64,000 bases of DNA from Streptomyces luomodiensis (GCF_031679605.1 NZ_CP117522.1:5518001-5582000), one strand, 5' to 3'; shown: positions 1 through 9,983, counted from the first letter of the stretch. The notes: generated by a model from the sequence alone, not told the origin. Program-made: numbers and translations.

Positions 1-402
1 GCGACCATCTGCAACGACGTGGAATGGCCCACGTCCCTGTCCCGGTACACGCGGGATGTCGCCGCCAGCCGCAAGAGCCACCCGCTGACCGCCGGCATGC
101 CGGTGAACGTCACCCCCTGCGCGTTCTGGCACGACGCTCCGCGGGACAAGCCGGTGCGGATCACCGATCGGGGCCCGTCGAACGTTCTGCTGGTGCAGAA
201 CACCCGCGATGTGGCCACCCCGTACAGCGGGGCGCTCAACCTGCGGCGCGCCTTCGGCGACCGGGCCCGGATGGTCAGCGTGGACGCGATGGGGCACGGC
301 GCGGCCTATGCGGTGAACAACGGCAGCGCCTGCGCGGACCGGCGGGTGACGGACTTCCTGCTGACCGGTGCGCGGCCCAAGCACGATGTGCTGTGCCGCT
401 GA
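1..402 (+). CDS. alpha/beta hydrolase, TAP-like C-terminal part (5' truncated by window)
   Basis: The reading frame is open from the first base, so the gene begins upstream; only the last ~133 residues are visible. They resemble the C-terminal TAP-like domain of secreted tripeptidyl-aminopeptidase / proteinase-type alpha/beta hydrolases of Streptomyces. The segment NTRDVATPYSGA fits the strand bearing the catalytic Asp, and GHGAAYAVNNGSAC fits the loop bearing the catalytic His plus a conserved Cys. The nucleophile Ser and any signal peptide would lie outside the window. The gene ends convergently with argS across a strong hairpin. Substrate cannot be inferred. Confidence 0.8.
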   Translation, partial: ATICNDVEWPTSLSRYTRDVAASRKSHPLTAGMPVNVTPCAFWHDAPRDKPVRITDRGPSNVLLVQNTRDVATPYSGALNLRRAFGDRARMVSVDAMGHGAAYAVNNGSACADRRVTDFLLTGARPKHDVLCR

Positions 403-416
403 CGCCGAGGTACGCC

Positions 417-452
417 AAGCGCCCCGCCCCCTCTCGCGGGGGCGGGGCGCTT
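417..452. terminator. bidirectional hairpin terminator
   Basis: A perfect 14-bp inverted repeat (417-430 with 439-452) around an 8-nt loop lies between two convergent stop codons. It is symmetrical and has AA/TT ends, so it can serve both the hydrolase and argS. Confidence 0.8.
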
Positions 453-466
453 CGCATATGGAGGGC

Positions 467-2254
467 TCAGAGGCGCTCGGGGGTGCGGATGCCCAGCAGG
501 GTCATGCCCTGCCGCAGCGTCCGCGCCGTGATGTCGCACAGGAAGAGGCGGTTCTCCACCTGGGCCGGGCCGCCCTCCGCCTTCAGGACCGGGCACTGGT
601 CGTAGAAGGTCGTGTAGAGCGAGGCCAGCTGGTACAGATACCCGGCCAGCTTGTGCGGCTCGAACCCCGCGGCCACTTCCCGCAGCGTCTCCCCGAACTG
701 GTCGAGGTGCAGGCCCAGCGCCCGCTCGGCCGGGGCCAGCGGCAGCTCGGGGTGGGCCAGCGGCCGCTGGTCCTCCCCGGCGCGGCGCAGGATCGACTGG
801 ATCCGGGCGTACGCGTACTGGAGGTAGACCGAGGTGTCGCCGTTGAGCGAGACCATCTGGTCGAGGTCGAACTTGTAGTCACGCGACGCGGAGGTGGACA
901 GGTCCGCGTACTTCACCGCGCCGATGCCCACCTGGGCGCCGCGCTCGAGGATCTCCTCCTCGGTGAGGCCGAGCTTCTCGCTCTTCTCCCGGACCACGGC
1001 CGCCGCCCGCTCGGTCGCCTCGTCCAGCAGGTCCTCCAGCCGCACCGTCTCGCCCGCGCGGGTCTTGAACGGCTTGCCGTCCTTGCCCAGGACCGTGCCG
1101 AAGGCGAGCTGTACGGCGTGCACCCGGTCATTGAGCCAGCCGATCCGGCGGGCGGTCTCGAAGACCATCTTGAAGTGCAGCGACTGCCGGGCGTCCACGA
1201 CATACAGCAGGGTGTCGGCCTCCAGGTTTCCCACCCGGTCGCGGATCGCGGACAGGTCGGTGGCGGCATAGCCGAAGCCGCCGTCGGACTTCTGGACGAT
1301 CAGCGGCACCGGGTTGCCCTCGGGGCCCTTGATGTCGTCGAAGAAGACGCACAGGGCGCCCTCGGAGCGGACGGCGACGCCGGACTCCTCCAGCAGCCGG
1401 CAGGTCTCGGCCAGCATGTCGTTGTAACCCGACTCGCCGACCACGTCGGGGTCGTGGATCTCGATGTCGAGCTTGTCGAAGACCGAGTAGAAGTAGATCT
1501 TCGACTCGTCCACGAACTTCCGCCACAGGGCGATGGTCTCCTCGTCGCCCGCCTGGAGGTCCACCACCCGCCGCCGGGACCGCTCCTTGAAATCCGGGTC
1601 GGAGTCGAAGAGCGCCCGCGCCGCCTTGTAGAGCCGGTTCAGATTGGACATGGCCTCCTCACCGGAGGCGGCGTCCTTGTGGTCCAGCTCATGCGGGTGC
1701 TCGATCAGATACTGGATGAGCATCCCGAACTGGGTGCCCCAGTCGCCGATGTGGTGGCGGCGGATCACCTTCTCGCCCGCGAACTCCAGGATCCGCACCA
1801 CCGCGTCGCCGATCACCGCCGAGCGCAGATGGCCGACGTGCATCTCCTTGGCCACGTTCGGCTGGGCGTAGTCGATCACCGTGGTGCCGGGCGCCTGCGC
1901 GTACGGCACGCCGAGGCGGTCGTCGGCGGCGCGAGCGGCGAGGGTCGCGGTGATCGCGGAGTCGGCGATCGTGATGTTGAGGAAGCCGGGGCCGGAGACC
2001 TCGATGTCCGCGATCACCGGATCGGGGTCGGCCGAGGTGGCGGCGACCGGCAGGTGCGCCACCACCTTCGAGGCCAGCTCGCGGGGGTTTCCCTTGAGCT
2101 TCTTGGCCAGCGCCAGCATCCCGTTGGCCTGGAAATCGGCCCGGTCGCTTCGTCGCAGCAGCGGGTCCGCGGAGCCGGCCTCCGGCAGGGCGGCCGAGAG
2201 GGCGTCCGCGAGGCGCTGGTGGACCGAAGCGGCGAGAGAGGGGACCGAAGCCAT
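467..2254 (-). CDS. argS: arginine--tRNA ligase
   Basis: Class I aminoacyl-tRNA synthetase charging tRNA-Arg in the cytoplasm. The 595-residue product has the N-terminal Add-1 domain (about 1-110), the HIGH signature as HVGH (139-142) followed by LRSAVIGD, a long Rossmann/CP region, and the C-terminal DALR anticodon-binding domain rich in [12 protein letters not shown]. As usual for ArgRS the KMSKS loop is degenerate ([10 protein letters not shown]). The open frame extends upstream to 2401, but the ATG at 2254 begins the conserved [14 protein letters not shown] segment and avoids overlap with lysS, so it is preferred. It is divergent from lysS, a pairing common in Streptomyces. Confidence 0.97.
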   Translation of the reverse strand: MASVPSLAASVHQRLADALSAALPEAGSADPLLRRSDRADFQANGMLALAKKLKGNPRELASKVVAHLPVAATSADPDPVIADIEVSGPGFLNITIADSAITATLAARAADDRLGVPYAQAPGTTVIDYAQPNVAKEMHVGHLRSAVIGDAVVRILEFAGEKVIRRHHIGDWGTQFGMLIQYLIEHPHELDHKDAASGEEAMSNLNRLYKAARALFDSDPDFKERSRRRVVDLQAGDEETIALWRKFVDESKIYFYSVFDKLDIEIHDPDVVGESGYNDMLAETCRLLEESGVAVRSEGALCVFFDDIKGPEGNPVPLIVQKSDGGFGYAATDLSAIRDRVGNLEADTLLYVVDARQSLHFKMVFETARRIGWLNDRVHAVQLAFGTVLGKDGKPFKTRAGETVRLEDLLDEATERAAAVVREKSEKLGLTEEEILERGAQVGIGAVKYADLSTSASRDYKFDLDQMVSLNGDTSVYLQYAYARIQSILRRAGEDQRPLAHPELPLAPAERALGLHLDQFGETLREVAAGFEPHKLAGYLYQLASLYTTFYDQCPVLKAEGGPAQVENRLFLCDITARTLRQGMTLLGIRTPERL

Positions 2255-2417
2255 GGGTGAGGTGCCATTCCGATAGTGGTGGTATGGGCAAACCCAGTAT
2301 TTCACGGCGGGTCCAACGCTTTTCCTGGCCTGTGGACAACCTGGGGGACCTGTGGGTAACTCCGGAGGAGCCCCTTCCGTCTGGGACAATGGGCGTGCCA
2401 TGACCGCAAGGAAGGAA

Positions 2418-4151
2418 GTGCCGACCGTGGCTCAGAGCACCGAGACCGACTGGGTCTCCCGATTCGCCGACGAGGTCATTGCCGAGGCGGAGCGCCGCGC
2501 CCCCGGCAAACCGATCGTCTGCGCCTCGGGCCTCAGCCCGTCCGGCCCGATCCACCTCGGCAATCTGCGCGAGGTCATGACCCCGCACCTGGTCGCCGAC
2601 GAGATCCGGCGCCGCGGCTATGAATGCGTCCACATCCTGTCCTGGGACGACTACGACCGGTATCGCAAGGTCCCGGCCGGTATCGACCCGTCCTGGTCCG
2701 AGCACATCGGCAAGCCGCTGACCTCGGTCCCCGCCCCGCCCGGATCCACGTACCCGAACTGGGCGGAGCACTTCAAGGCGCCGATGGTCGAGGCGCTGCG
2801 CCAGCTGGGCATCGAGTTCCACGGCATCAGCCAGACGGAGAAGTACACCTCGGGCGCGTACCGCGAGCAGATCCTGCACGCGATGCGCCACCGCCGGGAG
2901 ATCGACGCCGTCCTGGACCGGTACCGCACCAAGGACAAGCCGGGCGCGAAGAAGCCGGCCAAGCAGCAGCAGAAGCCGGTCGACGAGGCCGAGCTGGCCG
3001 CCGCCGAGGGCTCGGGCGCGGCCGCCGAGGACGACGGCAGCGCGGGCGCCGCGGGCTACTACCCGTACAAGCCGTACTGCTCGGTCTGCGAGCGCGATCT
3101 GACCACGGTGACCTCGTACGACGACGAGACCACCGAGCTGGCCTACACGTGCGTGTGCGGCCACGGCGAGACGGTCCTGCTCAGCGAGCACGACCGGGGC
3201 AAGCTGGTCTGGAAGGTCGACTGGCCGATGCGCTGGGCGTACGAGGGCGTGGTCTTCGAGCCCTCGGGCGTCGACCACTCCTCGCCGGGCTCGTCCTATG
3301 TGGTCGGCGGCCAGATCGTCCGCGAGGTCTTCGGCGGGCAGCAGCCCATCGGCCCGATGTACGCCTTCGTGGGCATCAGCGGCATGGCCAAGATGTCCTC
3401 CTCCAAGGGCGGTGTGCCCACCCCGGCCGACGCCCTGGAGATCATGGAGGCGCCGCTGCTGCGCTGGCTGTACGCCCGCCGCCGGCCCAACCAGTCCTTC
3501 AAGATCGCCTTCGACCAGGAGATCCAGCGGACCTACGACGAGTGGGACGCGCTGGAGCGGAAGATCACCGAGTCCACGGCCCAGCCCGCGGACGCGGCCG
3601 CGTACAGCCGTGCCACCCGCACCGCCGCGGGCGAGCTGCCGAGCACCCCGCGCCCGCTGCCGTACCGCACGCTGGCCTCGGTGGTCGACATCACCACCGG
3701 CCATGACGAGCAGACGCTGCGCATCCTCAGCGAGCTCGACCCCGACAACCCGGTGAAGTCCCTGGAGGAGACCCGGCCCCGGCTCGACAAGGCCGAGCGC
3801 TGGATCACCACCCAGGTCCCGGCCGACCAGCGCACCCGGGTCCGGGACGAGCCGGACGCGGAGCGGCTGGCCGCGCTGGGCGAGACCGAGCGGGAGTCGC
3901 TGCGGCTGCTGCTCGACGGCCTGGACGACCACTGGTCGCTGGACGGGCTCACCACGCTGGTCTACGGGGTGCCCAAGATCCAGGCCGGGCTGTCGCCGGA
4001 CGCCAAGCCGACGCCGGAGCTGAAGGTCGCCCAGCGGTCGTTCTTCGCGCTGCTCTACACCCTGCTGGTCGGGCGGGACACCGGCCCCCGGCTGCCCACG
4101 CTGCTGCTGGCGGTGGGGGCGGACCGGGTGCGCAAGCTGCTCGCGGCCTGA
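2418..4151 (+). CDS. lysS: lysine--tRNA ligase, class I type
   Basis: Charges tRNA-Lys. It is the archaeal/actinobacterial class I LysRS rather than the common class II enzyme: it has [13 protein letters not shown] with the HIGH motif as HLGN (46-49) and a KMSSSKGG signature starting near residue 325. A CSVC...CVCGH cluster in the middle suggests a metal-binding knob. The length of 577 residues is normal. The start is uncertain: GTG 2418 gives the family-typical N terminus [15 protein letters not shown] 2400 and GTG 2427 are alternatives around the AAGGAAGG element at 2408-2415. A Lys/Ala/Glu-rich insert (about residues 175-215) looks like a disordered linker. It is divergent from argS. Confidence 0.96.
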   Translation: MPTVAQSTETDWVSRFADEVIAEAERRAPGKPIVCASGLSPSGPIHLGNLREVMTPHLVADEIRRRGYECVHILSWDDYDRYRKVPAGIDPSWSEHIGKPLTSVPAPPGSTYPNWAEHFKAPMVEALRQLGIEFHGISQTEKYTSGAYREQILHAMRHRREIDAVLDRYRTKDKPGAKKPAKQQQKPVDEAELAAAEGSGAAAEDDGSAGAAGYYPYKPYCSVCERDLTTVTSYDDETTELAYTCVCGHGETVLLSEHDRGKLVWKVDWPMRWAYEGVVFEPSGVDHSSPGSSYVVGGQIVREVFGGQQPIGPMYAFVGISGMAKMSSSKGGVPTPADALEIMEAPLLRWLYARRRPNQSFKIAFDQEIQRTYDEWDALERKITESTAQPADAAAYSRATRTAAGELPSTPRPLPYRTLASVVDITTGHDEQTLRILSELDPDNPVKSLEETRPRLDKAERWITTQVPADQRTRVRDEPDAERLAALGETERESLRLLLDGLDDHWSLDGLTTLVYGVPKIQAGLSPDAKPTPELKVAQRSFFALLYTLLVGRDTGPRLPTLLLAVGADRVRKLLAA

Positions 4152-4167
4152 CCCTGCCGCTCCCGGG

Positions 4168-4202
4168 CGCCGGGCGGGTGGCCTCACGGCCTCCGCCCGG
4201 CG
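4168..4202. terminator. hairpin between convergent lysS and DUF2637 gene
   Basis: A 10-bp inverted repeat (4168-4177 with 4193-4202) encloses a second GGCC/GGCC pairing. It sits in the 76-bp gap between convergent stops and is probably a shared terminator. Confidence 0.6.
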
Positions 4203-4227
4203 TCCCGTTCCCGGTTCCTTACGTTCC

Positions 4228-5730
4228 TTACGGGATGGCTTCGGCTTCCCTCTCCAGGCGGACGCGCTCCTTGAAGTCATCGACGTATGCGGCCAGCTCG
4301 CTGTTGCTGAGGTCGTTCACGCCGTACGTCTCCCGCAGCCGCTGCCCGAACTGGTACGCCGAGGGGTACCGGCTGTGGTCGGCGAGGAACTGGCGGAAGG
4401 TGGCGTAGTAGACCTCCTCGCGCGGGACGTCGTCCGGCAGCTGGTTCAGCGGCTGCCCCGGCTGCTCCTCGTACGCGTACCGCTCGGGCTCGCGCTGTTC
4501 CGGTACGTACACGCCCTGCTGGCCTCCCACGCCCTCACCGCCGAGCGGTCGCACCCGGCCGCCGGGCCCGACCGGCACGGTCAGCTGATGCTGCTGGGCC
4601 TGCTGGGCCTGCTGAGACAGCTGGAGCTCGGACTGCGGCTCGGGCCGTTCCACCTGCTCCACGGCCTGCTGGTCCTGCTGCGGGTCCTGTGGCTCCTGCG
4701 GGGTCTGCTGCGGAGTCGGCTGCGGGGTCTGCTCGGGGTGGGCGGCGGCCGGCGCCGGGGTGAAGGGCACGGCGCTCCGGCCGTCATGGCCCTGTCCGGC
4801 GGGCTGCTGGTACACCGGCAGCGGCAGTGAGAGCGGCAGTTCCTGCGACTGGGGCTGCTGGGGCTGCTGCGGCGCGGCGGCGGGGCCGGTGCCGTTGACC
4901 CCGGCCGGGCCCCCGGGCGTGCCGTACGGGCCCGGCTGCGCCCCCGGATAGGCGCCCTGTGCCCCCGGCCCCGGATGGGCGCCCTGCGGCCCCGCCGCGT
5001 CCGCCGAGCCTTTCCGGCCCGAGGGAAGCGCGGCCGGCGACACCGCGGACGGCTCCAGACCGGCCGCCGCCAGCCCGGCCGGGGCGGTGTCCGCCAGCGG
5101 CACCCCGTAGCGCGCCAGCCGAAGCGGCATCAGGGACTCCACGGGCGCCTTACGGCGCCAGGACCGCCCGTAGCGGGCCCGCAGCCGGGCCTGGTAGACC
5201 AGCCGGTCCTGCTCCAGCCGGATGACCTCCTCGTAACTGCGCAGCTCCCACAGCTTCATCCGGCGCCACAGCCGGAAGGTGGGCACCGGCGCGAGCAGCC
5301 AGCGGGCGATGCGGACCGACTCCATGTGCCGGTCGGCGGTGATGTCGGCGATCCGGCCGACCGCGTGCCGGGCGGCCTCCACGGAGACGACGAAGAGGAT
5401 CGGGATCACGGCGTGCATCCCGACACCGACCGGGTCCGGCCAGGCGGCCGCGCCGTTGAAGGCGATGGTGGCCGCGGTCAGCAGCCAGGCGGTCTGGCGC
5501 AGCAGCGGGAAGGGGATGCGGATCCAGGTGAGCAGCAGATCCAGCGCGAGCAGGACCACGATCCCCGCGTCGATGCCGATCGGGAAGACATTGGCGAATG
5601 CGCCGAATCCCTTGTCGAGGGCGAGATCGCGCACCGCGGCGTAGGAACCGGCGAAGCCGATCCCGGCGATCACCACCGCCCCGGTGACGACCACCCCGGC
5701 CAGTATTCGGTGCATCCGTGTCAGTTGCAT
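4228..5730 (-). CDS. DUF2637 membrane protein with long Pro/Gln-rich tail
   Basis: About 500 residues. The N-terminal half has four predicted membrane segments (about 10-30, 47-68, 80-97, 105-120), as in the DUF2637 / SpdB-like family of Streptomyces. A conserved cytoplasmic segment follows (RIADITADRHMES...WRRMKLWELRSYEEVIRLEQDRL). Residues ~240-430 are low-complexity Pro, Gln and Gly, and a conserved C-terminal helical domain closes the protein (EEVYYATFRQFLADH, with YPSAYQFGQRLRETYGV). The frame opens at GTG 5775, but ATG 5730 (MQLTRMHR) fits the membrane topology and has GGTGG upstream. Some family members are linked to plasmid transfer or septation; the role of chromosomal copies is unknown. 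Confidence 0.8.
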   Translation of the reverse strand: MQLTRMHRILAGVVVTGAVVIAGIGFAGSYAAVRDLALDKGFGAFANVFPIGIDAGIVVLLALDLLLTWIRIPFPLLRQTAWLLTAATIAFNGAAAWPDPVGVGMHAVIPILFVVSVEAARHAVGRIADITADRHMESVRIARWLLAPVPTFRLWRRMKLWELRSYEEVIRLEQDRLVYQARLRARYGRSWRRKAPVESLMPLRLARYGVPLADTAPAGLAAAGLEPSAVSPAALPSGRKGSADAAGPQGAHPGPGAQGAYPGAQPGPYGTPGGPAGVNGTGPAAAPQQPQQPQSQELPLSLPLPVYQQPAGQGHDGRSAVPFTPAPAAAHPEQTPQPTPQQTPQEPQDPQQDQQAVEQVERPEPQSELQLSQQAQQAQQHQLTVPVGPGGRVRPLGGEGVGGQQGVYVPEQREPERYAYEEQPGQPLNQLPDDVPREEVYYATFRQFLADHSRYPSAYQFGQRLRETYGVNDLSNSELAAYVDDFKERVRLEREAEAIP

Positions 5731-5829
5731 CGCGGCCACCCGCGACCCCTCCCCGTCCTCGGCAACAGCCGCCACAGCGTCGCATACACGTCAAGGCCCG
5801 TGGGCGGGAAGGGGGTGCGTATCGGACGG

Positions 5830-6534
5830 TCAGGCGCCGCTCCCGGCGCCCTTCGCGACGGAGCCGACAACCTCCTTGGTGGCGGACTTGGCGTCCTTGA
5901 GCAGGTCGGCGGCGTCCGGCGTCTTGGCGGTCTCATAGCCGGCGCCGTCGTATTCGAGGGTGATGACGACATTGGCGGTGCGGGCCACGACCGTCTGGTC
6001 GCGGAAGTCGTCGCCGTCCTTCTTTTCCTTGGTGCTGACTGTGGTCGCCTCGTCGCCGATGCCCGCGACCTTCTCGGTCTTGGGGTCGGTCACCTTGCCG
6101 GCCGTGGCGGCCTTGCTCGCCTGCTGGGCGGCGTACTCCCCGGCGCGCCGGTCGCCGGAGCCGAGCTGCGCGTCGGAGTGGAACAGCTTGAGGGAGACGG
6201 TCAGCGAGCGGTAGTCGAACCCGTCCAGGCCGCTCCACAGGCAGCTGGCGGACGTGTTGGTGTCGGCCGAGGGAAGGGCCTTGCCCTTCTTGGCCTTCGC
6301 CTTGGGAACGATCTTGTCGATCGTCTTCCCGGAGAGCGTGGAGCACACATCGGGCAGCTTGCTGAACTTCGCGGCCGCGATGGTGGGTGAAGCGCTGGGC
6401 GAACTGGATCTCGCCGACCCCTCGGTGTTCTTCTTGTCCTCGCTGTCCGAGCCGGAGGAGCAGCCGGCGACGAGCACCACCGGTACGGTCGCGCAGGCGA
6501 GTATTCGGGCGAGTCGCGGGGCTGAACGGTGCAT
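5830..6534 (-). CDS. DUF3558-type lipoprotein
   Basis: A 234-residue exported lipoprotein. It has a short Arg-containing N terminus, a hydrophobic core and the lipobox LVAGC, then a Ser/Thr/Lys-rich linker and a globular domain resembling DUF3558 (VCSTLSGKTIDKIVPKA, then SCLWSGLDG, then GIGDEAT). ATG 6534 was chosen because it is preceded by GAAGGA at correct spacing and begins the signal peptide directly; the open frame extends 20 codons further without a site. It is followed upstream by a second lipoprotein of the same general design. Function is unknown; family members are abundant surface lipoproteins in actinomycetes. Confidence 0.8.
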   Translation of the reverse strand: MHRSAPRLARILACATVPVVLVAGCSSGSDSEDKKNTEGSARSSSPSASPTIAAAKFSKLPDVCSTLSGKTIDKIVPKAKAKKGKALPSADTNTSASCLWSGLDGFDYRSLTVSLKLFHSDAQLGSGDRRAGEYAAQQASKAATAGKVTDPKTEKVAGIGDEATTVSTKEKKDGDDFRDQTVVARTANVVITLEYDGAGYETAKTPDAADLLKDAKSATKEVVGSVAKGAGSGA

Positions 6535-6679
6535 GGGTCCTTCGCTCATTCTCTGTCGTTGGGCGGACGTACCGCCCGCGTCATTAGTCGGCACGGTACG
6601 CGGCCCATGCGCGGGCGTCCCAATTTCCGAGGTCTTCGCGGGTTATGGACGGGGTGTTCGCGAGGGTGGCGAGGGACCG

Positions 6680-7597
6680 CTATTCGTTGAGGCGACCGGT
6701 CAGTTCATCGGCCAAGTCCTGTGCGTTTTCCTGGAGTTCCTGGCTGCTGGGAATGTGCTTCTTGTCGGTCGCCCACTGGTCGTACTCAATGGTGGCAATC
6801 ACATTCGAGGACCGGAACACCAGCGTGATGTCGCGGTGGATCCCCGAGTCCTTGGTGATCAGCTGGTCGTTGAGAAAGGCGTCGTCACCGAGGTCGTCCA
6901 GCCGGCGCGGCGCGGTGTTCGCCGAGGCGGTGTCGCTTTGGTCACTTCCGCCGCTCGCATCGGACCCCGCCGACGGACTTCCGGGGCTCTTGTCGCCCTT
7001 GCCCCCGTTGTCTGCCTCATCTTCCTTGCCACCCTTGGGGCTTTTGCCGGGTTCGTCAGAGTTCGAACCGGGGGAGGAGGAGCCGTTGTCGCCTTCGCTC
7101 TGCGAGCTGGAGGAGGAGGACGAGGGGGTGTTCGTGGCGTCCGGGATGTGGGCGGCGGCGGCCTTCTTCTCGTAGGTCTCCGTGGCCTCGTCGTCATCGC
7201 TGACCGAGGGGTCGTACGAGACCACGCGCTGGAAGTCGATCGTCAGATAGCGCGTCCCGCTCGCCGTCTCCATCTTCCAGCGGCAGCCGTCCCGCCGGTC
7301 TATGTCATAGGTCACGGCGGCCTGGCCGTCATACGCCTTGTCGTCCTGGTCGGCGCCGGGCAGCAGGGTCTGGAGGGTTTTGCGGCTGACCGCGCCGCAT
7401 GCCTCGGGCAGGGTGCGATAACGGCCGGGCTCGGCCGAGACGGCCGTCCCGGAGTCGCCGGAGGCGCCGTTGTCCGTGCCGGGTGATGCATCGGAGCCGG
7501 TGCATCCGCCGATTCCCGCGGCGGCGAGCACGGTGATGAGCACGGCGACGGCCGGGGTGGCCCGCCGTCCGTACGCCCTTCGCTGCGCTGGCTGCAC
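6680..7597 (-). CDS. DUF3558-type lipoprotein with acidic/Ser-Gly-rich insert
   Basis: A 305-residue lipoprotein: basic n-region RRAYGRR, hydrophobic core, lipobox GIGGC, then a DUF3558-like pattern (EACGAVSRKTLQTLLPG, CRWKMET, LGDDAFLND, FRSSNVIATIEYD). It shares the overall plan and C-terminal pattern of the neighbouring lipoprotein and looks like a diverged duplicate, but a ~100-residue Ser/Gly/Asp/Glu low-complexity insert splits the domain. The start is GTG 7597 with GAAGGGA upstream; the upstream open frame is antisense to the rtcB leader. It is divergent from rtcB. Confidence 0.75.
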   Translation of the reverse strand: MQPAQRRAYGRRATPAVAVLITVLAAAGIGGCTGSDASPGTDNGASGDSGTAVSAEPGRYRTLPEACGAVSRKTLQTLLPGADQDDKAYDGQAAVTYDIDRRDGCRWKMETASGTRYLTIDFQRVVSYDPSVSDDDEATETYEKKAAAAHIPDATNTPSSSSSSSQSEGDNGSSSPGSNSDEPGKSPKGGKEDEADNGGKGDKSPGSPSAGSDASGGSDQSDTASANTAPRRLDDLGDDAFLNDQLITKDSGIHRDITLVFRSSNVIATIEYDQWATDKKHIPSSQELQENAQDLADELTGRLNE

Positions 7598-7760
7598 TGT
7601 CCGTGTCCCTTCGAGCGACGGAAAACTGCTTGCCGCCCGCAGGCGGTGGCTGGACACAATGTCTACCGCACGTACTGCCGTGCCTGCCGGTCGCCCGCCA
7701 TCTATGAGGCTTTGGCCCGGCTTTTGCGTTTTCTGTCTTTTACGGGGGAATGAGTACGTC

Positions 7761-8954
7761 ATGTCGTATGTCGAGGTGCCTGGTGCCCAGGTGCCGATCC
7801 GGATGTGGACCGACCCTTCGACGGTCGAGGGCGTGGCCATGCAGCAGCTGCGGAATGTCGCCACGCTGCCGTGGATCAAGGGCCTCGCCGTGATGCCGGA
7901 CGTGCACTACGGGAAGGGCGCCACGGTCGGCTCGGTGATCGCGATGGAGGGCGCGGTGTGCCCGGCGGCGGTCGGTGTGGACATCGGCTGCGGGATGTCG
8001 GCCGTCAAGACGTCGCTGACCGCCGACGACCTTCCGGGGGATCTCTCGCGGCTGCGGTCCCGGATCGAGCGGGCGATCCCGGTGGGGCGCGGGATGCACG
8101 ACGACCCGGTGGACCCGGCGCGGCTGCACGCGTTTCCGACGGCCGGGTGGGACGACTTCTGGAGCCGGTTCGGGGGAGTGGCCGAAGCGGTCAGGTTCCG
8201 TCAGGAGCGGGCCGTCAAGCAGATGGGTTCGCTCGGATCCGGTAACCACTTCATCGAGTTCTGTCTCGATGACGAGGGTTCGGTCTGGCTGATGCTGCAC
8301 TCCGGCTCCCGCAACATCGGTAAGGAGCTGGCCGAATACCACATCGGCGAGGCCCGGAGGCTGCCGCACAACCAGGACCTGATCGACCGCGACCTGGCCG
8401 TCTTCATCGCCGACACCCCGCAGATGGCGGCGTACCGGCACGATCTCTACTGGGCGCAGGAGTACGCGAAGTACAACCGCGCGATCATGATGGCGCTCTT
8501 CCAGGACGTGGTGCGCAAGGAGTTCGCCAAGGCCCGGCCGGTCTTCGAGCCTGTCATCAGCTGCCACCACAACTATGTCGCCGAGGAGCGCTACGAGGGC
8601 ATGGACCTCCTCGTGACCCGTAAGGGCGCCATCCGCGCGGGGAGCGGGGACTACGGGATCATCCCCGGCTCGATGGGCACCGGCTCGTACATCGTGCGGG
8701 GTCTGGGGAACGAGGCGTCGTTCAACTCGGCTTCGCACGGCGCGGGCCGGAAGATGAGCCGTAACGCGGCGAAGAAGCGCTTCTCCACCCGGGATCTGGA
8801 GGAGCAGACGCGGGGTGTGGAGTGCCGTAAGGACTCCGGCGTCGTGGACGAGATCCCGGGGGCGTACAAGCCGATCGAGAAGGTCATCGACCAGCAGCGG
8901 GACCTCGTCGAGGTGGTGGCGAGGCTCAAGCAGGTCGTCTGCGTGAAGGGCTAG
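7761..8954 (+). CDS. rtcB: RtcB family RNA ligase
   Basis: RtcB joins RNA 2',3'-cyclic phosphate or 3'-phosphate ends to 5'-OH ends using GTP and Mn2+ and acts in RNA repair. The 397-residue product carries the family signatures in order: DVHYGKGATVG, DIGCGM (74-79, metal-binding Asp and Cys), LGSGNHFIEF, LHSGSRNIG, CHHNYV, GTGSYIVRG, and SASHGAGRKMSR with the His that is guanylylated. It ends with the expected GVECRKDSGVVDEIPGAYKPI segment. No rtcA, rtcR or archease gene lies beside it. ATG 7761 is the first start that begins the conserved N terminus; GGGGG lies about 12 nt upstream. Confidence 0.95.
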   Translation: MSYVEVPGAQVPIRMWTDPSTVEGVAMQQLRNVATLPWIKGLAVMPDVHYGKGATVGSVIAMEGAVCPAAVGVDIGCGMSAVKTSLTADDLPGDLSRLRSRIERAIPVGRGMHDDPVDPARLHAFPTAGWDDFWSRFGGVAEAVRFRQERAVKQMGSLGSGNHFIEFCLDDEGSVWLMLHSGSRNIGKELAEYHIGEARRLPHNQDLIDRDLAVFIADTPQMAAYRHDLYWAQEYAKYNRAIMMALFQDVVRKEFAKARPVFEPVISCHHNYVAEERYEGMDLLVTRKGAIRAGSGDYGIIPGSMGTGSYIVRGLGNEASFNSASHGAGRKMSRNAAKKRFSTRDLEEQTRGVECRKDSGVVDEIPGAYKPIEKVIDQQRDLVEVVARLKQVVCVKG

Positions 8955-8971
8955 AAGACATGAAGGGCTGA

Positions 8972-9010
8972 CCGACCGGCCCCGCTCTTGTGGCGGGGCC
9001 GGCCGGTCGG
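8972..9010. terminator. GC-rich hairpin after rtcB
   Basis: An 8-bp perfect stem (8978-8985 with 8993-9000) is extended by CCGACC/GGTCGG arms across a small bulge. It lies between the convergent rtcB and SDR stops. Confidence 0.65.
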
Positions 9011-9028
9011 CCCTTGCCGTACCCGGAC

Positions 9029-9784
9029 TCAGCGCTCGCGGTGGACCTTGTGCTGCGCGGCCTGGGCCCGCGGGCGGATGACCATCATGTCGATGTTCAC
9101 ATGCGAGGGGCGGGTGACCGCCCACTCGACCGTGTCGGCCACGTCGTCGGCCGTCAGCGGCTCGGCCACGCCCTCGTAGACGGCCGCGGCCTGGGACTCG
9201 TCGCCGCGGTAGCGGTTCACCGCGAACTCGTCGGTCTTGACCATGCCCGGGGCGATCTCGATCACCCGCACCGGTTCCCCGCACAGCTCCAGACGCAGGG
9301 TGGCCGCGATCGCGTGGGCGCCGTGCTTGGCCGCCACGTAACCGCCGCCGCCCTCGTACGCCACATGGCCCGCCGTGGAGGACAGCACGACGATCGTGCC
9401 GTCACCGGAGGCGGTGAGGGCGGGCAGCAGCGCCTGGGTCACTTGCAGCACGCCCACCACGTTGACCTCGTACATCGCCCGCCAGTCGGCCGGGTCGGCG
9501 GTGGCGACGCTCTCTGTGCCGATCGCGCCGCCCGCGTTGTTCACCAGGACGTCGCAGCGGTCCAGGCCGGCGGCGAAGCTCTCCACGGCGGCACGGTCGG
9601 TGACGTCCAGGACGTACGCCTCGGCTTCGTGCCCCGCCTCGGTCAGCTCCGCGGCAAGCGCTTCCACGCGATCCTTACGGCGGGCGGCGAGGACGACGCG
9701 GAATCCGGCGGCCGCCAGACGGCGCGCGGTCGCGGCTCCGATCCCGCTGCTCGCGCCGGTGATGACTGCGGTACGGGTGGTCAT
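9029..9784 (-). CDS. SDR family NAD(P)-dependent oxidoreductase
   Basis: A classical short-chain dehydrogenase/reductase of 251 residues. The cofactor motif TGASSGIG lies near residues 8-15, followed by NNAG, a Ser in VVLSSTAGH and the catalytic YVAAKHG. After the basic LAARRKDR segment at the end of strand 2, NADP(H) preference is possible. The start is ATG 9784 with a near-consensus AGGAGG five bases upstream. It is related to YdfG/serine 3-dehydrogenase-type SDRs; the substrate cannot be told. It is divergent from the repeat-rich secreted protein. Confidence 0.92.
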   Translation of the reverse strand: MTTRTAVITGASSGIGAATARRLAAAGFRVVLAARRKDRVEALAAELTEAGHEAEAYVLDVTDRAAVESFAAGLDRCDVLVNNAGGAIGTESVATADPADWRAMYEVNVVGVLQVTQALLPALTASGDGTIVVLSSTAGHVAYEGGGGYVAAKHGAHAIAATLRLELCGEPVRVIEIAPGMVKTDEFAVNRYRGDESQAAAVYEGVAEPLTADDVADTVEWAVTRPSHVNIDMMVIRPRAQAAQHKVHRER

Positions 9785-9889
9785 CGACCCTCCTAAGACG
9801 ACGTGGCGCAGACGGTCCCGTGTGCGCGTGATCCATACGCAGGATATGACGGCCTGATTTACGTCCAACCGGGGGACTGAAGATAGGAA

Positions 9890-9959
9890 TCCGCTAAGCG
9901 GACTTGGGCTCGGGGAAGGGTGCACTGCGTCCGGCGCGGCGCCGGTAGTTGGAGCACCC
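9890..9959 (+). promoter_or_regulatory. structured 5' leader upstream of the repeat/PepSY gene
   Basis: The leader has a small hairpin TCCGC/GCGGA (9890-9894 with 9898-9902), then GGGTGC (9918-9923) pairing with GCACCC (9954-9959) around an inner stem CCGGCG/CGCCGG (9931-9936 with 9940-9945). AAGGAG follows before the ATG at 9984. The nested perfect stems suggest a structured leader RNA, but no known riboswitch consensus was recognised. Confidence 0.35.
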
Positions 9960-9983
9960 ATGCCCAAGGAGTGAATTCAGGTA

